Assembly (NCBI GenBank): GCA_041300525.1
Contig: JBGLNJ010000001.1
Location: 4,588,001-4,652,000 of the forward strand
Origin: JBGLNJ01 sp041300525
GTDB lineage: Bacteria; Chloroflexota; Anaerolineae; Fen-1058
Direction: 5' to 3'
DNA: 64,000 nt
A program made the position numbers and the translations under genes. This document shows, one piece after another, positions 8,006 through 15,424 of this stretch; position 1 is the stretch's first letter, and each line of letters begins with the position of its first letter. Under the pieces are notes generated by a model. The model saw nothing but the letters and a program-made list of their open reading frames with translations. It ran no database searches and was not told where the DNA came from.

Positions 8006-8464
8006 ATGAACTTTAATTCGTCCATAGCGATCAAAGCAGGGTTGATCGGCGCAGCAGCAGGATTCGTGGTTGCCATCCTGGGCCGCATTCCTTTTCTCGG
8101 CTGCATCATCGCGCCCCTGGGTTGGTTGGTGGCCGTGGGGGCCGGGGCGCTATACGTCCACTTTGCCACCAGCGGTGGCGCGGCGGTGCAGATCGCCGAG
8201 GGCGCAGTGGGCGGGGCGGTTTCGGGTGGGATCGCCGGATTGGTCAACGCACTCATCAGCGGTGTCCTGGCGCTGCTCTTTGGCGGCGTCCGCGCGGCCA
8301 CCAGTGCGCTGGGGCGAGGCGAGGTAGGAGATGCGGCGCTCGGGGCCGGCATTGGCCTTGTGGCCGTGATCTTTGCCATCATCGCAGGCGCCGTCTTTGG
8401 CGCTGTCCTGGGCGCGGTCGGCGGGCTGGTCTATGCCGCCCTCAAGAATCAACAAAAAGCGTAG
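8006..8464 (+). CDS. Small Gly/Ala-rich multi-pass membrane protein
   Basis: A 152-residue hydrophobic protein with about four membrane segments: near 8-25, 30-50, the central glycine-rich block GGAVSGGIAGLVNALISG, and LGAGIGLVAVIFAIIAGAVF. The start at 8006 is fixed by AGAGGAGAG upstream and the promoter at 7932-7960. It ends with a short basic tail, KNQQKA. It resembles DUF5518/glycine-zipper membrane proteins in composition, but no function can be assigned. It is transcribed divergently from the tetR-thiolase operon. Confidence 0.75.
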   Translation: MNFNSSIAIKAGLIGAAAGFVVAILGRIPFLGCIIAPLGWLVAVGAGALYVHFATSGGAAVQIAEGAVGGAVSGGIAGLVNALISGVLALLFGGVRAATSALGRGEVGDAALGAGIGLVAVIFAIIAGAVFGAVLGAVGGLVYAALKNQQKA

Positions 8465-8555
8465 CCCATTCCGAGCCGGCCTAAAAGCACGTGGGCGCGT
8501 CCGTCCAGATGCAGAGTTGTTTGGGAGATATTCGAGCCAACCTTAACCACCTGAA

Positions 8556-8594
8556 GTTTAGAGTTCACGCTCAAACTGCTCGCGGACTCTAAAC
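8556..8594. repeat. Inverted repeat, 9-bp arms
   Basis: GTTTAGAGT (8556-8564) and ACTCTAAAC (8586-8594) flank a 21-base loop between the membrane protein and the cysC remnant. There is no T tract, so a terminator role is doubtful. Confidence 0.45.
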
Positions 8595-8621
8595 TCCAGA
8601 TCTACTGGGACTAGTAAAATC

Positions 8622-8997
8622 ATGTGCTGTCAAACTGGATTCACCCTTTGGTTCACCGGGCTTTCGGGCGCGGGCAAATCTGCCATCAGCCAAATTGTGG
8701 CGGACGAGTTGCGCCGCCGTGGCTTGCGCGTTGAAGTGCTCGACGGCGACGTCGTGCGGACGCACCTGAGCAAGGGGCTGGGCTTTTCAAAAGAGGATCG
8801 CGATACCAACATCCGCCGCATCGTATCAAAAGGCGCTCAACGGTGAGATCAAGAATTTCACGGGCGTTTCGGATCCTTACGAGCCGCCGCTGAATCCCGA
8901 AGTCGTCTGTCATACCGATGGGCGCGAGACGCCGGAGCAAAGCGCGGCTAAAGTTCTAGCCAAACTGGAATCGCTCGGTTACATTACAGCGACCTAA
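8622..8997 (+). pseudogene. cysC: Adenylylsulfate (APS) kinase with internal deletion
   Basis: The first part reads FTLWFTGLSGAGKS, the P-loop of APS kinase, then VLDGDVVRTHLSKGLGFS and KEDRDTNIRRI. At about 8823 the frame changes and the sequence jumps to YQKALNGEIKNFTGVSDPYE, which ends TDGRETPEQSAAKVLAKLES and LGYITAT, the C-terminus of the same enzyme. About 80 residues in the middle (roughly 250 bases) are missing and the two parts are out of frame. The second half lies in the +1 frame (8833-8997). The enzyme would phosphorylate APS to PAPS, but this copy cannot work. The P-loop ends KSA instead of KST. Confidence 0.85.
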
Positions 8998-9012
8998 GTT
9001 TCAGCCATTGCC

Positions 9013-9053
9013 AACAGCCCTTCTCGTTCCTTTTGGCGAGAGGGGCTGTTTTC
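9013..9053 (+). terminator. Rho-independent terminator after cysC
   Basis: AACAGCCCTTCTCG pairs with CGAGAGGGGCTGTT (one G-T pair) around a ten-base loop and is followed by a short T run. It sits 16 bases after the cysC stop codon, so the remnant keeps its native terminator. Confidence 0.75.
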
Positions 9054-9079
9054 ACAATCCGCTGTCAAGGTTTGTGTTG

Positions 9080-9085
9080 TATAAT
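9080..9085 (+). promoter_or_regulatory. TATAAT -10 box ahead of the DUF3782-like gene
   Basis: A perfect TATAAT lies 39 bases before the ATG at 9124. No good -35 box is seen at 16-18 bases. Confidence 0.4.
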
Positions 9086-9123
9086 ACTCGTGTTGATAAA
9101 AGCCGGTTGACCGGGGGTGTGAT

Positions 9124-9963
9124 ATGGCGCTGCTAACGCGACAAGAGATGGAACAAAAACTAGGCCAACTATTTCCGCCCAGGCAGGCGACGGGCCTGAC
9201 CGAAGTGCTGGATAACTTTCGCGAGATGGAAGTCCAGCGCGCGGCTGACACGCGGGAATTGAAACAAGGTTTGGCGGCGCTGACCGTCGAGACAAGAAAG
9301 CTGGCTGAGGCTCAACAACGGACAGATTTGCGCGTGGGTGAGTGGGCCGAGGCTCAACGGCACACTGACCAACACATGGGTGAGTTGGCCGAGGCTCAAC
9401 GGCACACTGACCAACACGTGGGTGAGTTGGCCGAGGCTCAACGGCACACTGACCAACACGTGGGTGAGTTGGCCGAGGCTCAACTAAAGACAGAAGGCAG
9501 TCTGACCCGTCTTGAGCAGGCCGTGGAAAAGCTTGCATTGGGATTCGGGCAACTGCGCGATGAGGTAGGGGGACTGGCGAATCGGTTCGGCTTTGACTTT
9601 GAGGAGTTTGTCGCGGCTCTCTTGCCGCCTTACCTGGAAAGACACCAGCGCATCTCTGGCTTGACCCTGGAGCGGCGTTACTTTGATCTGGGCGGCGGGC
9701 GCGTGGAGGAGGTTGACCTGGCCGGCGAGGGAGTGCGTGATGGGCAGCCAGTAAAGGCGCTGGTTGAATGTCACGTCACGCTAGGCGGGAGTGAAGTGCG
9801 GCGGCTGGCCGAGAAGCTGGATGCTGTCATTGGGACATTGGGCGGCAAGGAAACGCTTAAGGTAATCGTCGCGATGAACATTCACCCAACCGCCGAAAAA
9901 GCCGCGCAAGGCACCGGCGTATGGCTTGTCCCGTACAGCCGCATCAATCGCGAACGAGGATGA
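9124..9963 (+). CDS. DUF3782-like coiled-coil protein with C-terminal nuclease-fold domain
   Basis: The 279-residue protein has a charged N-terminal helix and then a coiled coil made of nearly identical 14-residue units (GELAEAQRHTDQHV), encoded by 42-bp DNA repeats at 9334-9486. The C-terminal half (from about FGFDFEEFVAALLPPYLE) holds EVDLAGEG and KALVECHVTLGGSEVRRLAE. The D...ECH pattern resembles a PD-(D/E)XK nuclease core, as in DUF3782 proteins common in cyanobacteria and Chloroflexota. The cellular role is unknown. The repeat array probably expands and contracts, changing coiled-coil length. The nuclease assignment is by fold pattern only. Confidence 0.7.
   Translation: MALLTRQEMEQKLGQLFPPRQATGLTEVLDNFREMEVQRAADTRELKQGLAALTVETRKLAEAQQRTDLRVGEWAEAQRHTDQHMGELAEAQRHTDQHVGELAEAQRHTDQHVGELAEAQLKTEGSLTRLEQAVEKLALGFGQLRDEVGGLANRFGFDFEEFVAALLPPYLERHQRISGLTLERRYFDLGGGRVEEVDLAGEGVRDGQPVKALVECHVTLGGSEVRRLAEKLDAVIGTLGGKETLKVIVAMNIHPTAEKAAQGTGVWLVPYSRINRERG
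9334..9486 (+). repeat. 42-bp in-frame tandem repeats
   Basis: Units start at 9334, 9376 and 9418, each 42 bp and nearly identical, with a partial fourth unit from 9460. A degenerate unit precedes them at 9301-9333. Each encodes one 14-residue coiled-coil unit, so gain or loss keeps the frame. Confidence 0.92.
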
Positions 9964-10127
9964 ACCGCGTCTACGCGCTGGAAAATCCGAGATCCTGGCA
10001 GCCTGTCAGAGTGGCAGAGGCATCCATGTGCCCTGGCTGGCGCATGGCGCGAAGCGGCGACTCTGCTCTCCGACAGGCTGCTAGACCTTCCACATTGTCC
10101 AAGCGGCAGGTTGCGCTTGAAGACAAA

Positions 10128-10155
10128 AGCCCTCTCTGCAAGCGCAGAGAGGGCT
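10128..10155 (-). terminator. Rho-independent terminator of the RNase J remnant
   Basis: AGCCCTCTCTGC and GCAGAGAGGGCT form a perfect 12-bp stem with a four-base loop. On the minus strand it is followed by TTTTGTCTTC, so it serves the minus-strand RNase J fragment that ends at 10190. Repeats built on 'ccaatctccaatctc' lie between. Confidence 0.75.
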
Positions 10156-10189
10156 GATCAATCTCCAATCTCCAATCTCTAATTCCCAA

Positions 10190-10318
10190 TCACTCCAACA
10201 CCACCGGAATCACCATCGGCCTGCGCTTGGTCTCGCGGTAGAGGTACTCGCTGAGCGCGTCCTTCACCTTGTCGCGCAGCGTCTTGCCTTTGGTGTTGTT
10301 GGCTTTGACGGTGTTGAC
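10190..10318 (-). pseudogene. Ribonuclease J, C-terminal 42 residues only
   Basis: In a frame different from the SARP ORF the minus strand encodes a tail with KTLRDKVKDALSEYLYRETK followed by RRPMVIPVVLE. That is the conserved end of RNase J, which processes and degrades mRNA. The rest of the gene is absent: at about 10319 the sequence switches to the SARP regulator. The native terminator is still present downstream. So RNase J was truncated from its 5' side by the junction. Confidence 0.75.
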
Positions 10319-10319
10319 C

Positions 10320-10820
10320 AAGCCACTCGCGTTTGAGCAAAGCCCATTCTTCAAACGCGCTGCTGTCGCTCACAAAGAATTGGGACAGGAACTCGCCCTG
10401 GTACAACTCGGCCATTTGCTCCATGCGTCGCAGACAGAGGACGCAGGATGTCAGGCGCGTGTGCCGATGCGCCTGGCAAGCCTGGCTCAAAGCCGTGAAC
10501 GCCGCCACATCCAGCCAATAATCGCAGTGCAGGTTGAACTGGATCGTCTCACGGGAAACCAACAGGCGCGGCTCGTCCTCGCAATCGCCGAGCGACTGAC
10601 GCAGATAAAGGAGCGCCTGGCGCAGGTTTTGATTCGCCTTGCGCTGGGGCTGATCGGGCCACAGTAGCCCAGCCAATGTCTCGCGGCGATGGGGACGGTC
10701 TGCTTCGACGGCGAGATAGGCCAGCAGCGCGCGGGCTTTGTCGGTCGAAAAGTCGGTGACGGGGACGTCGTCCAACGTCACTTTTAAAGCGCCTAGTAAA
10801 GAGATGGTCAAGTGTGACAT
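10320..10820 (-). pseudogene. SARP/BTAD-type transcriptional activator, N-terminal fragment
   Basis: The fragment holds the OmpR-like winged helix (ISLLGALKVTLDDVPV, KARALLAYLAVEADRPHRRE, TLAGLLWPDQPQRKANQNLR) and the first helices of the bacterial transcriptional activation domain (LYQGEFLSQFFVSDSSAFEE). In Chloroflexota these domains usually open proteins of about 1000 residues with AAA ATPase and TPR modules. Here homology ends at residue 167 (KREWL), at the junction with the RNase J tail; the ORF runs on to 10179 as out-of-frame sequence. The regulator is therefore probably non-functional unless the N-terminal part acts alone. The divergently placed 10924 gene could have been its neighbour target. 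Confidence 0.78.
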
Positions 10821-10923
10821 GCTAAAAGCATTATACCCAAGATTCGGGTACGTGGGAATGGTCCTTTTTGACGTTCTTTTGACGCAGGCAGGCTAGACTG
10901 GAATCGTACAATCGGTGGTGGCT

Positions 10924-11145
10924 ATGGAAAAACAGCAACGTTACCTTTCGTACCTGCTGCGTTTGTGGCAAACCAGCAACGGAGAAAAACAAGTCTGGCG
11001 CGCCTCGCTCGAATGTCCAGGCACGGGGCAGCGGCAGGGCTTTGCCAGCCTGAAGGACTTGATGGACTTTTTGTACGCCCAGACCATGCCATGCGATCAG
11101 CAACCCCATATCCCACAGGATACGACACTCGATGAAGGAGACTGA
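10924..11145 (+). CDS. Small conserved hypothetical protein (73 aa)
   Basis: The product begins MEKQQRYLSYLLRLWQ and continues KQVWRASLECPGTGQRQGFA and SLKDLMDFL. Compact sequences of this pattern, with RYLSYLLRLW, WRASLE and FASLxDLxxFL, occur as stand-alone proteins in Chloroflexota next to SARP regulators (recalled from family knowledge). Function is unknown. The ATG at 10924 is chosen over 10915 because it gives the conserved start; GGTGG lies upstream. It overlaps no neighbour and precedes a lipoprotein gene by one base. Confidence 0.65.
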   Translation: MEKQQRYLSYLLRLWQTSNGEKQVWRASLECPGTGQRQGFASLKDLMDFLYAQTMPCDQQPHIPQDTTLDEGD

Positions 11146-11146
11146 A

Positions 11147-11815
11147 ATGGACCACCTACAGAGGGCCTTTGGCTCCAAACTAGCGCGCAGCGTCATCTCG
11201 TTGATGGCGATCCCCATGATCCTGGCCTGTACGTGTGCTGGGAGCATACCCGCTCTGCCAGGCAGCAAGAGCACGCCCACCCCGGCAATCGTCAAGAGTC
11301 CGACTCGGCCAAGCAGCACTCGACCTGCGCAACCTACCGCGGCTGTGCAACCCACCACCGCCGCAGGTGGAGGCAGCGAGTTGCGGCAATGGGCCACCGC
11401 GGCCCGCGCCAGCAGCCACTATGGCGGTGGAAACGATTGGTCGCCCGATAAAGCCACCGGCGCGCCGGATGTCCCAGCGTGCAGCGACAATGCAGATGCC
11501 TGGGCTTCGGAAGGCCAGGATACCGTCGAGTGGATCGAGTTGACTTATGCCACGCCCGTACACGTCACACTGGTCAAGATCGTCCAGACCTACAACCCGA
11601 CTCAGATCGTCAAGGTCGAGCTGATAGACACGGATGGCAAAGCGCATGCGGTGTACGACGGAAAGCCCAAAAAAGTTACCTGCCCACAGACCTTGAACAT
11701 CTCGTTTCAAAAGACGTCCTACCTGGTCAACCGCGTCAAGATCACGATTGACCAGTCCGCGCTGGGCCTGGGCTGGAACGAGATTGACGCCGTCGAGCTG
11801 GTCGGCGTCAAGTAG
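11147..11815 (+). CDS. Lipoprotein with discoidin-like sugar/ligand-binding domain
   Basis: The N-terminus carries a signal peptide ending IPMILAC, a lipobox-like cysteine. A Thr/Pro/Ser-rich linker (about residues 35-75) leads to a beta-sandwich-like domain with ASSHYGGGNDWSPDKATGAP and DTVEWIELTYATPVHVTLVK, the wording of F5/8-type galactose-binding domains. It ends GWNEIDAVELVGVK. It is probably anchored outside the membrane and binds a glycan or protein; the ligand is unknown. The start at 11147 follows AAGGAGACTGAA. It may form a unit with the preceding 73-residue gene and the following membrane protein. Confidence 0.75.
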   Translation: MDHLQRAFGSKLARSVISLMAIPMILACTCAGSIPALPGSKSTPTPAIVKSPTRPSSTRPAQPTAAVQPTTAAGGGSELRQWATAARASSHYGGGNDWSPDKATGAPDVPACSDNADAWASEGQDTVEWIELTYATPVHVTLVKIVQTYNPTQIVKVELIDTDGKAHAVYDGKPKKVTCPQTLNISFQKTSYLVNRVKITIDQSALGLGWNEIDAVELVGVK

Positions 11816-11854
11816 ACAGCCGCCGTCAGACCTGGCAGATCTATAGGGGTTGAA

Positions 11855-12796
11855 ATGTCATTGATCAGAGATTTCCTCTTGCCGTCCGGATACCAGATGC
11901 GCCAGTACGCGCGCCGGCAGGTGATCGGGTGCATCGCGGGCCTCATCGGGTTGCCGCTCTTGTGCGTATTTTTCTTCAGCTTGCCTGCGCTTGCCAGCGC
12001 GCTGAATTCCGTTGACAAGAATCTGACCCCGTGGATTCTGGTGGGCCTGGGCGTCGTCTGCACCGGCTTGATGCTGGCCGTCGCGTTCGGCGCTATCGCG
12101 TTGAGCGTGTGGCGGCGCGCCCGTTGGCTCGACGCCGTCTTTGCGCCGTTGGGGCTACAGGGCAATCTATACATGCTCCGGGGGCGGCAGTATCGCGGCC
12201 TGGCGCAGGGGCGCCAAGTGGACATTCGCTTTTATCAAGGCCCGACGTTCGACCTGTACGTCACCACGCCCCTCCCGACCCGGTTCAGCGTCGCCGAAAA
12301 GGCCGCCGTCATTCCTGGGCTGGCCCAGGCTTTCGGTCGTCAACCGCTGGCGCTGGACGATCCGGCCTTGAGTGATTTGAGCGTCTTTGCAATGGATGAA
12401 GTTTGGACGCGCCTGCTTCTGGCTCAACCGGAGGCGCAAGCGGCACTGGCGCGATTGATGAAGGCGAGCGACTGGGCCATGTTTCGGCAGGTTCATCTCC
12501 AGCCGGGAGCGTTTCTATTCAAGCTATACCGCAACCGGGGCATGTTCCGCTACGGCATCTCGCCAAAAGAGGGCCAGCAGTGGCTCGATGACCTGATGAC
12601 ACTGGCGCGCGTGGCCGAAAGCCTGCCCGCGCCGCAGGTCACGGCCCCGGCATCGTCGGCAGAGCAACTGGCCCATTCCGGCAGTATGGGCAAATCGGTG
12701 TTGCCGATCACGATCGGATTGATCGTTGCTTTGCTGGTAGGAATCCCGCTGTGCGGCATTGCCATCACCGTGGCGATACTTGCGCTGGCGAAATAG
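11855..12796 (+). CDS. Membrane protein of unknown function (313 aa)
   Basis: Two membrane segments near the N-terminus (about 23-48 and 58-85), a soluble middle (LYMLRGRQYRGLAQGRQVDI, RFYQGPTFDLYVTTP) and a C-terminal membrane helix (ITIGLIVALLVGIPLCGIAI) are visible. No catalytic motif is recognised. It follows the discoidin-like lipoprotein after 39 bases, so they may be co-transcribed. A 'cagacct...aggtct' palindrome lies just after the stop. Confidence 0.65.
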   Translation: MSLIRDFLLPSGYQMRQYARRQVIGCIAGLIGLPLLCVFFFSLPALASALNSVDKNLTPWILVGLGVVCTGLMLAVAFGAIALSVWRRARWLDAVFAPLGLQGNLYMLRGRQYRGLAQGRQVDIRFYQGPTFDLYVTTPLPTRFSVAEKAAVIPGLAQAFGRQPLALDDPALSDLSVFAMDEVWTRLLLAQPEAQAALARLMKASDWAMFRQVHLQPGAFLFKLYRNRGMFRYGISPKEGQQWLDDLMTLARVAESLPAPQVTAPASSAEQLAHSGSMGKSVLPITIGLIVALLVGIPLCGIAITVAILALAK

Positions 12797-13060
12797 ACCG
12801 GCAGACCTTGGAGGTCGCAAGACCGCAGGTCTAATACCCTGATTGAAACGGAGCACACAATGTAAACCGAACGTCTTATCTTTGTTCTTGCGTGGGCCTG
12901 GGGGCGATACTCGCCTGGCTAATGGCTCGGCAAGGAGCGCACGCCGCGCCGCAGGAACCTGAGCCTGGCCCGTCACCCTCAACAGGTCGCGCGTCTACTG
13001 GCTCATCGTCATACGATGAGAAATAGTTCAACAATGTGAATCAACTCTAAGGAGGCTATC
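12797..13060. other. Intergenic with palindromes and a weak 44-codon frame
   Basis: 'agaccttggaggtc...gaccgcaggtct' palindromes open the gap. A GTG-started frame at 12892-13026 encodes GLGAILAWLMARQGAHAAP and a Pro/Ser-rich tail ending SSSYDEK. It looks like a secreted-protein start but has no ribosome site and may be a remnant. Confidence 0.35.
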
Positions 13061-13440
13061 ATGAACCACAAGCTCGTTCGTCTCGTTGTCGTTGCGCTCT
13101 TGGCGTTCCTGAGCATAGGGCTGGCGGCCACCCTGGCACTGGCCGCGCAAGGAGAGGCATCTATAGACAAGCCGTCTACCGATCGGGGCATCGCTCAAGC
13201 AACCTATACTTACACCACCGTCATCACCGTGACGAGCGGTACCGATCCCGATACAAGTAATAGCACCACCTGCTCGTCATTACCTTGCACCCTGCGCCGA
13301 GCGGTGATCCAGGCGCGCAACCTGCCAGACAATCAGAAACCCGTGCTGATTGCCTTCAATATCCCCGCGACGGCCGGCGAGGGCTATAACAGCGCTTCGA
13401 ATATCTGGAAGATTCAATTCAGCGGCATCAGCACGGACCA
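13061..13440 (+). pseudogene. CSLREA-domain surface protein, N-terminal fragment
   Basis: A clear signal peptide (VRLVVVALLAFLSIGLAATL, cleavage near ALAAQG) is followed by a CSLREA-type region, SSLPCTLRRAVIQARNLPD, that normally opens long parallel beta-helix surface proteins. Homology fades near residue 126 (SGISTDQAAL). The frame then runs on to 13843 antisense to the next gene, which is not credible. So the beta-helix part, normally several hundred residues, is missing. The start follows AAGGAGG. Confidence 0.75.
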
Positions 13441-13859
13441 AGCCGCGCTGCATCTTCAGTCGGGGAAACTTGGTAGCCACGCCAACGGAGCAACGCGGCT
13501 GCATGAGCTTTGCACAACATGGAACGGTCAAATTCAACACGCAAAGTGGACAATTCGTCACGCTCTCCAGTTGACAGGCTGCCATTCGCGTTTTTGTCTA
13601 GCAATTCTTGGTAGCGTTCCATCTCCGCTTCGGTCGTGTGGCGGCGGGCAATGCGCCACAATGCTCCATCGTCCAGGCGATCCAATGCGGCCAGATCAGC
13701 CTGGAATTCAGCCGGCGCGTCGTCCCAATCGGGTGGGCTGCCAACCTGCACAGCATGAAGCAGCACATCATCCAACGAGCGGCGGGTTGCTTGCGCCGCT
13801 TGCTGCAAACGAGTGTATAAACTCTCCGGCAATTGTAATGTGACCGTTTGAGTGGACAT
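13428..13859 (-). CDS. Ribbon-helix-helix-like small protein (antitoxin-like)
   Basis: The start at 13859 (MSTQTVTLQLPESLYTRLQQ) gives a ribbon-helix-helix-type strand and helix pair, followed by RRSLDDVLLHAV and a helical acidic tail with LSTGERDELSTLR and AHAAALLRWRGY. This pattern belongs to a family of solitary putative antitoxins or regulators frequent in Chloroflexota and cyanobacteria. No toxin gene adjoins it. GAGGTG lies seven bases upstream of the ATG. Its 3' end runs into the CSLREA junction, so the last dozen residues may be foreign. Confidence 0.68.
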   Translation of the reverse strand: MSTQTVTLQLPESLYTRLQQAAQATRRSLDDVLLHAVQVGSPPDWDDAPAEFQADLAALDRLDDGALWRIARRHTTEAEMERYQELLDKNANGSLSTGERDELSTLRVEFDRSMLCKAHAAALLRWRGYQVSPTEDAARLGPC

Positions 13860-13951
13860 TTTACACCTCATAACGTTCTCACATTTCGGCGTGTCATCAG
13901 CGTTTTCCGTATTATCAGAGTCCCGGCAAAGTTGACATCGGGGCATCGTGA

Positions 13952-14023
13952 GTGACAAAATCTCCCGCTCAAATGTTCTGATTTGAGCGTGGTTTCACCC
14001 CTTATCAGCCGAGATTTTGTCAC
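13952..14023. repeat. Nested palindromic element (72 bp)
   Basis: Outer arms GTGACAAAATCTC (13952-13964) and GAGATTTTGTCAC (14011-14023) are perfect complements. Inside them CGCTCAAAT and ATTTGAGCG form a second hairpin. It lies between the antitoxin-like start and the nitrilase stop and looks like a miniature mobile or REP-type element. Confidence 0.7.
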
Positions 14024-14060
14024 ACCCGCAGTTCAAATGTCGCTTTTGCTTGGAGTCTGA

Positions 14061-14933
14061 TTATACTTCACTTTGCTTCCGCAAGATTCGCCCCAACTCC
14101 CGCTGCGTCAACTCGGGCCGCTCGTCGCGCAGGAGCGGCAGACGCGCGCGGGCGCGGCGCAGCGCGCTCAAGTCGAGCGTCGTCACCAACAGCGACTCTT
14201 CCCAATACGGCGCTTGGGCGATCAACTCGCCATCCGGCCCGCACACGGACGACCCGCCCCAAAAATTCACGCCGTCCTCGAATCCAACACGGTTCGTGTG
14301 CGCCACAAAGCACCCGAATAGGCTGGCATACGCTTGGTTCACCAACTCCACGAACCGGCTGCTGCTCAACTTGTCGTGATGGTCAATCCCGCGACCGGGG
14401 CTGGATGAGGTGAGCAGCATAAAGTCCGCGCCGTCCAGCCAGAGCAGGTAAGGCGGGCTGGCGTGCCAAAAGTCCTCACAGATCAGCAGCCCGGCGCGGC
14501 CAAAGCGCGTGTCGAACGCGCGCACTTCTTCGCCCAGGTCAAAGTCGCGGCCCTCGTCAAACATGCCATAGGTGGGCAGATACACTTTGCGGTGGACGTG
14601 GACGATCTGGCCTTGCGCCAGGTACAGGCTGGCAGTAAAGAGCCGCCCGCGCACGTCGCGCTCCGCCAGGCCGACGACCAAATCGAGCTTGTGGCTGGCC
14701 TCCATGAGCGGCGACAAGAGCGGATCGTCGGGCGCAGGCGTGCGGGCCACGGCTATCGCCGTGTCGTGCACCAAGTCTTGGAGCATGTAGCCGGTGAGCG
14801 AAAGCTCCGGGAACACCAAGAGTTCCACGCTCTGCGCCTCCGCGCGCTCGATAAACTGCAAGTGCTTGTCGAGGTTTGCCTGCACATCGCCCAAGCGGGG
14901 CGAGATCTGCGCAAGACCCAGGGTGAGTTTCAT
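14061..14933 (-). CDS. Carbon-nitrogen hydrolase (nitrilase superfamily amidase)
   Basis: The Glu-Lys-Cys triad is present: E43 in LLVFPELSLTGY, K116 in VHRKVYLPTYG and C152 in LLICEDFWHASP. The CEDFWH wording and FDEGRDF resemble the glutaminase-like domain of NAD synthetases and related stand-alone amidases. It hydrolyses an amide or nitrile bond, with substrate unknown. At 290 residues it is a complete single-domain enzyme. The start at 14933 (MKLTLGLAQISP) fits the family better than the upstream ATG. Repeats built on 'gttgcgt' lie between it and the upstream minus-strand membrane gene. Confidence 0.9.
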   Translation of the reverse strand: MKLTLGLAQISPRLGDVQANLDKHLQFIERAEAQSVELLVFPELSLTGYMLQDLVHDTAIAVARTPAPDDPLLSPLMEASHKLDLVVGLAERDVRGRLFTASLYLAQGQIVHVHRKVYLPTYGMFDEGRDFDLGEEVRAFDTRFGRAGLLICEDFWHASPPYLLWLDGADFMLLTSSSPGRGIDHHDKLSSSRFVELVNQAYASLFGCFVAHTNRVGFEDGVNFWGGSSVCGPDGELIAQAPYWEESLLVTTLDLSALRRARARLPLLRDERPELTQRELGRILRKQSEV

Positions 14934-14950
14934 ACGCCCCCTATTCAAAC

Positions 14951-14999
14951 GTGTTGCGTGTTGCGTGTTGCGTATTCCGTATCGCGTACTGCGTAAGGC
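14951..14999. repeat. 'gttgcgt' heptamer repeat tract
   Basis: 'gtgttgcgtgttgcgtgttg' continues as degenerate copies to 14999. It fills the gap between the membrane protein stop and the nitrilase start. It is the same family as at 5763 and 27463. Confidence 0.6.
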
Positions 15000-15008
15000 G
15001 GTAGGCGA

Positions 15009-15377
15009 TCAGCGAGTTCTCCGCCGCCGAGTGTTCCCGCCCATCACCGCGCGGCCCACGCGCCCGTACCAGTAGTAGGGGTGCGTCCACTTGTACGTCT
15101 GGTAGCGAAAGTGCCGGATAAAGCGGCGCACGTCACGCAAGACCACCGCCACAATGCCCACGACCAAACCGACGAATAGTGACATCAACCACGACACGCT
15201 CTCCGGTATGATGCCGCCCGCCCAAAGGAAACCGGCCGCCGCCACAAACAGCGCCACGAGTACCACTTCGCTGAACACGTGATTGCGCCGCGAATGCCCC
15301 AGCGGCCAAAAGAACGTAATGGCAATGGCCACCAAGAGGCACACGATGCCAACCAACGGATAAGACAGCGTAATCAC
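15009..15377 (-). CDS. Small membrane protein (122 aa)
   Basis: The GTG at 15377 is chosen because TAGGAGAGG lies just upstream; the longer ATG-started frame runs antisense over the thiolase. Three membrane segments are seen (YPLVGIVCLLVAIAITFFWP, VFSEVVLVALFVAAAGFLWA, WLMSLFVGLVVGIVAVVL), then a basic tail with RRFIRHFRYQTYKWTHPYYW and RRRRTR. No family is recognised. It lies between the thiolase and nitrilase genes on the same strand. Confidence 0.65.
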   Translation of the reverse strand: MITLSYPLVGIVCLLVAIAITFFWPLGHSRRNHVFSEVVLVALFVAAAGFLWAGGIIPESVSWLMSLFVGLVVGIVAVVLRDVRRFIRHFRYQTYKWTHPYYWYGRVGRAVMGGNTRRRRTR

Positions 15378-15424
15378 CGTACCTCTCCTATAGCGTGGAG
15401 CGTGAAGAGTGGAGCGGTCTGACT

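Noticed and set aside
9334..9486. Regular 42-bp repeats considered as a CRISPR array
   Set aside because: Units are contiguous without spacers and lie in frame inside a coiled-coil coding region; no cas genes are present.
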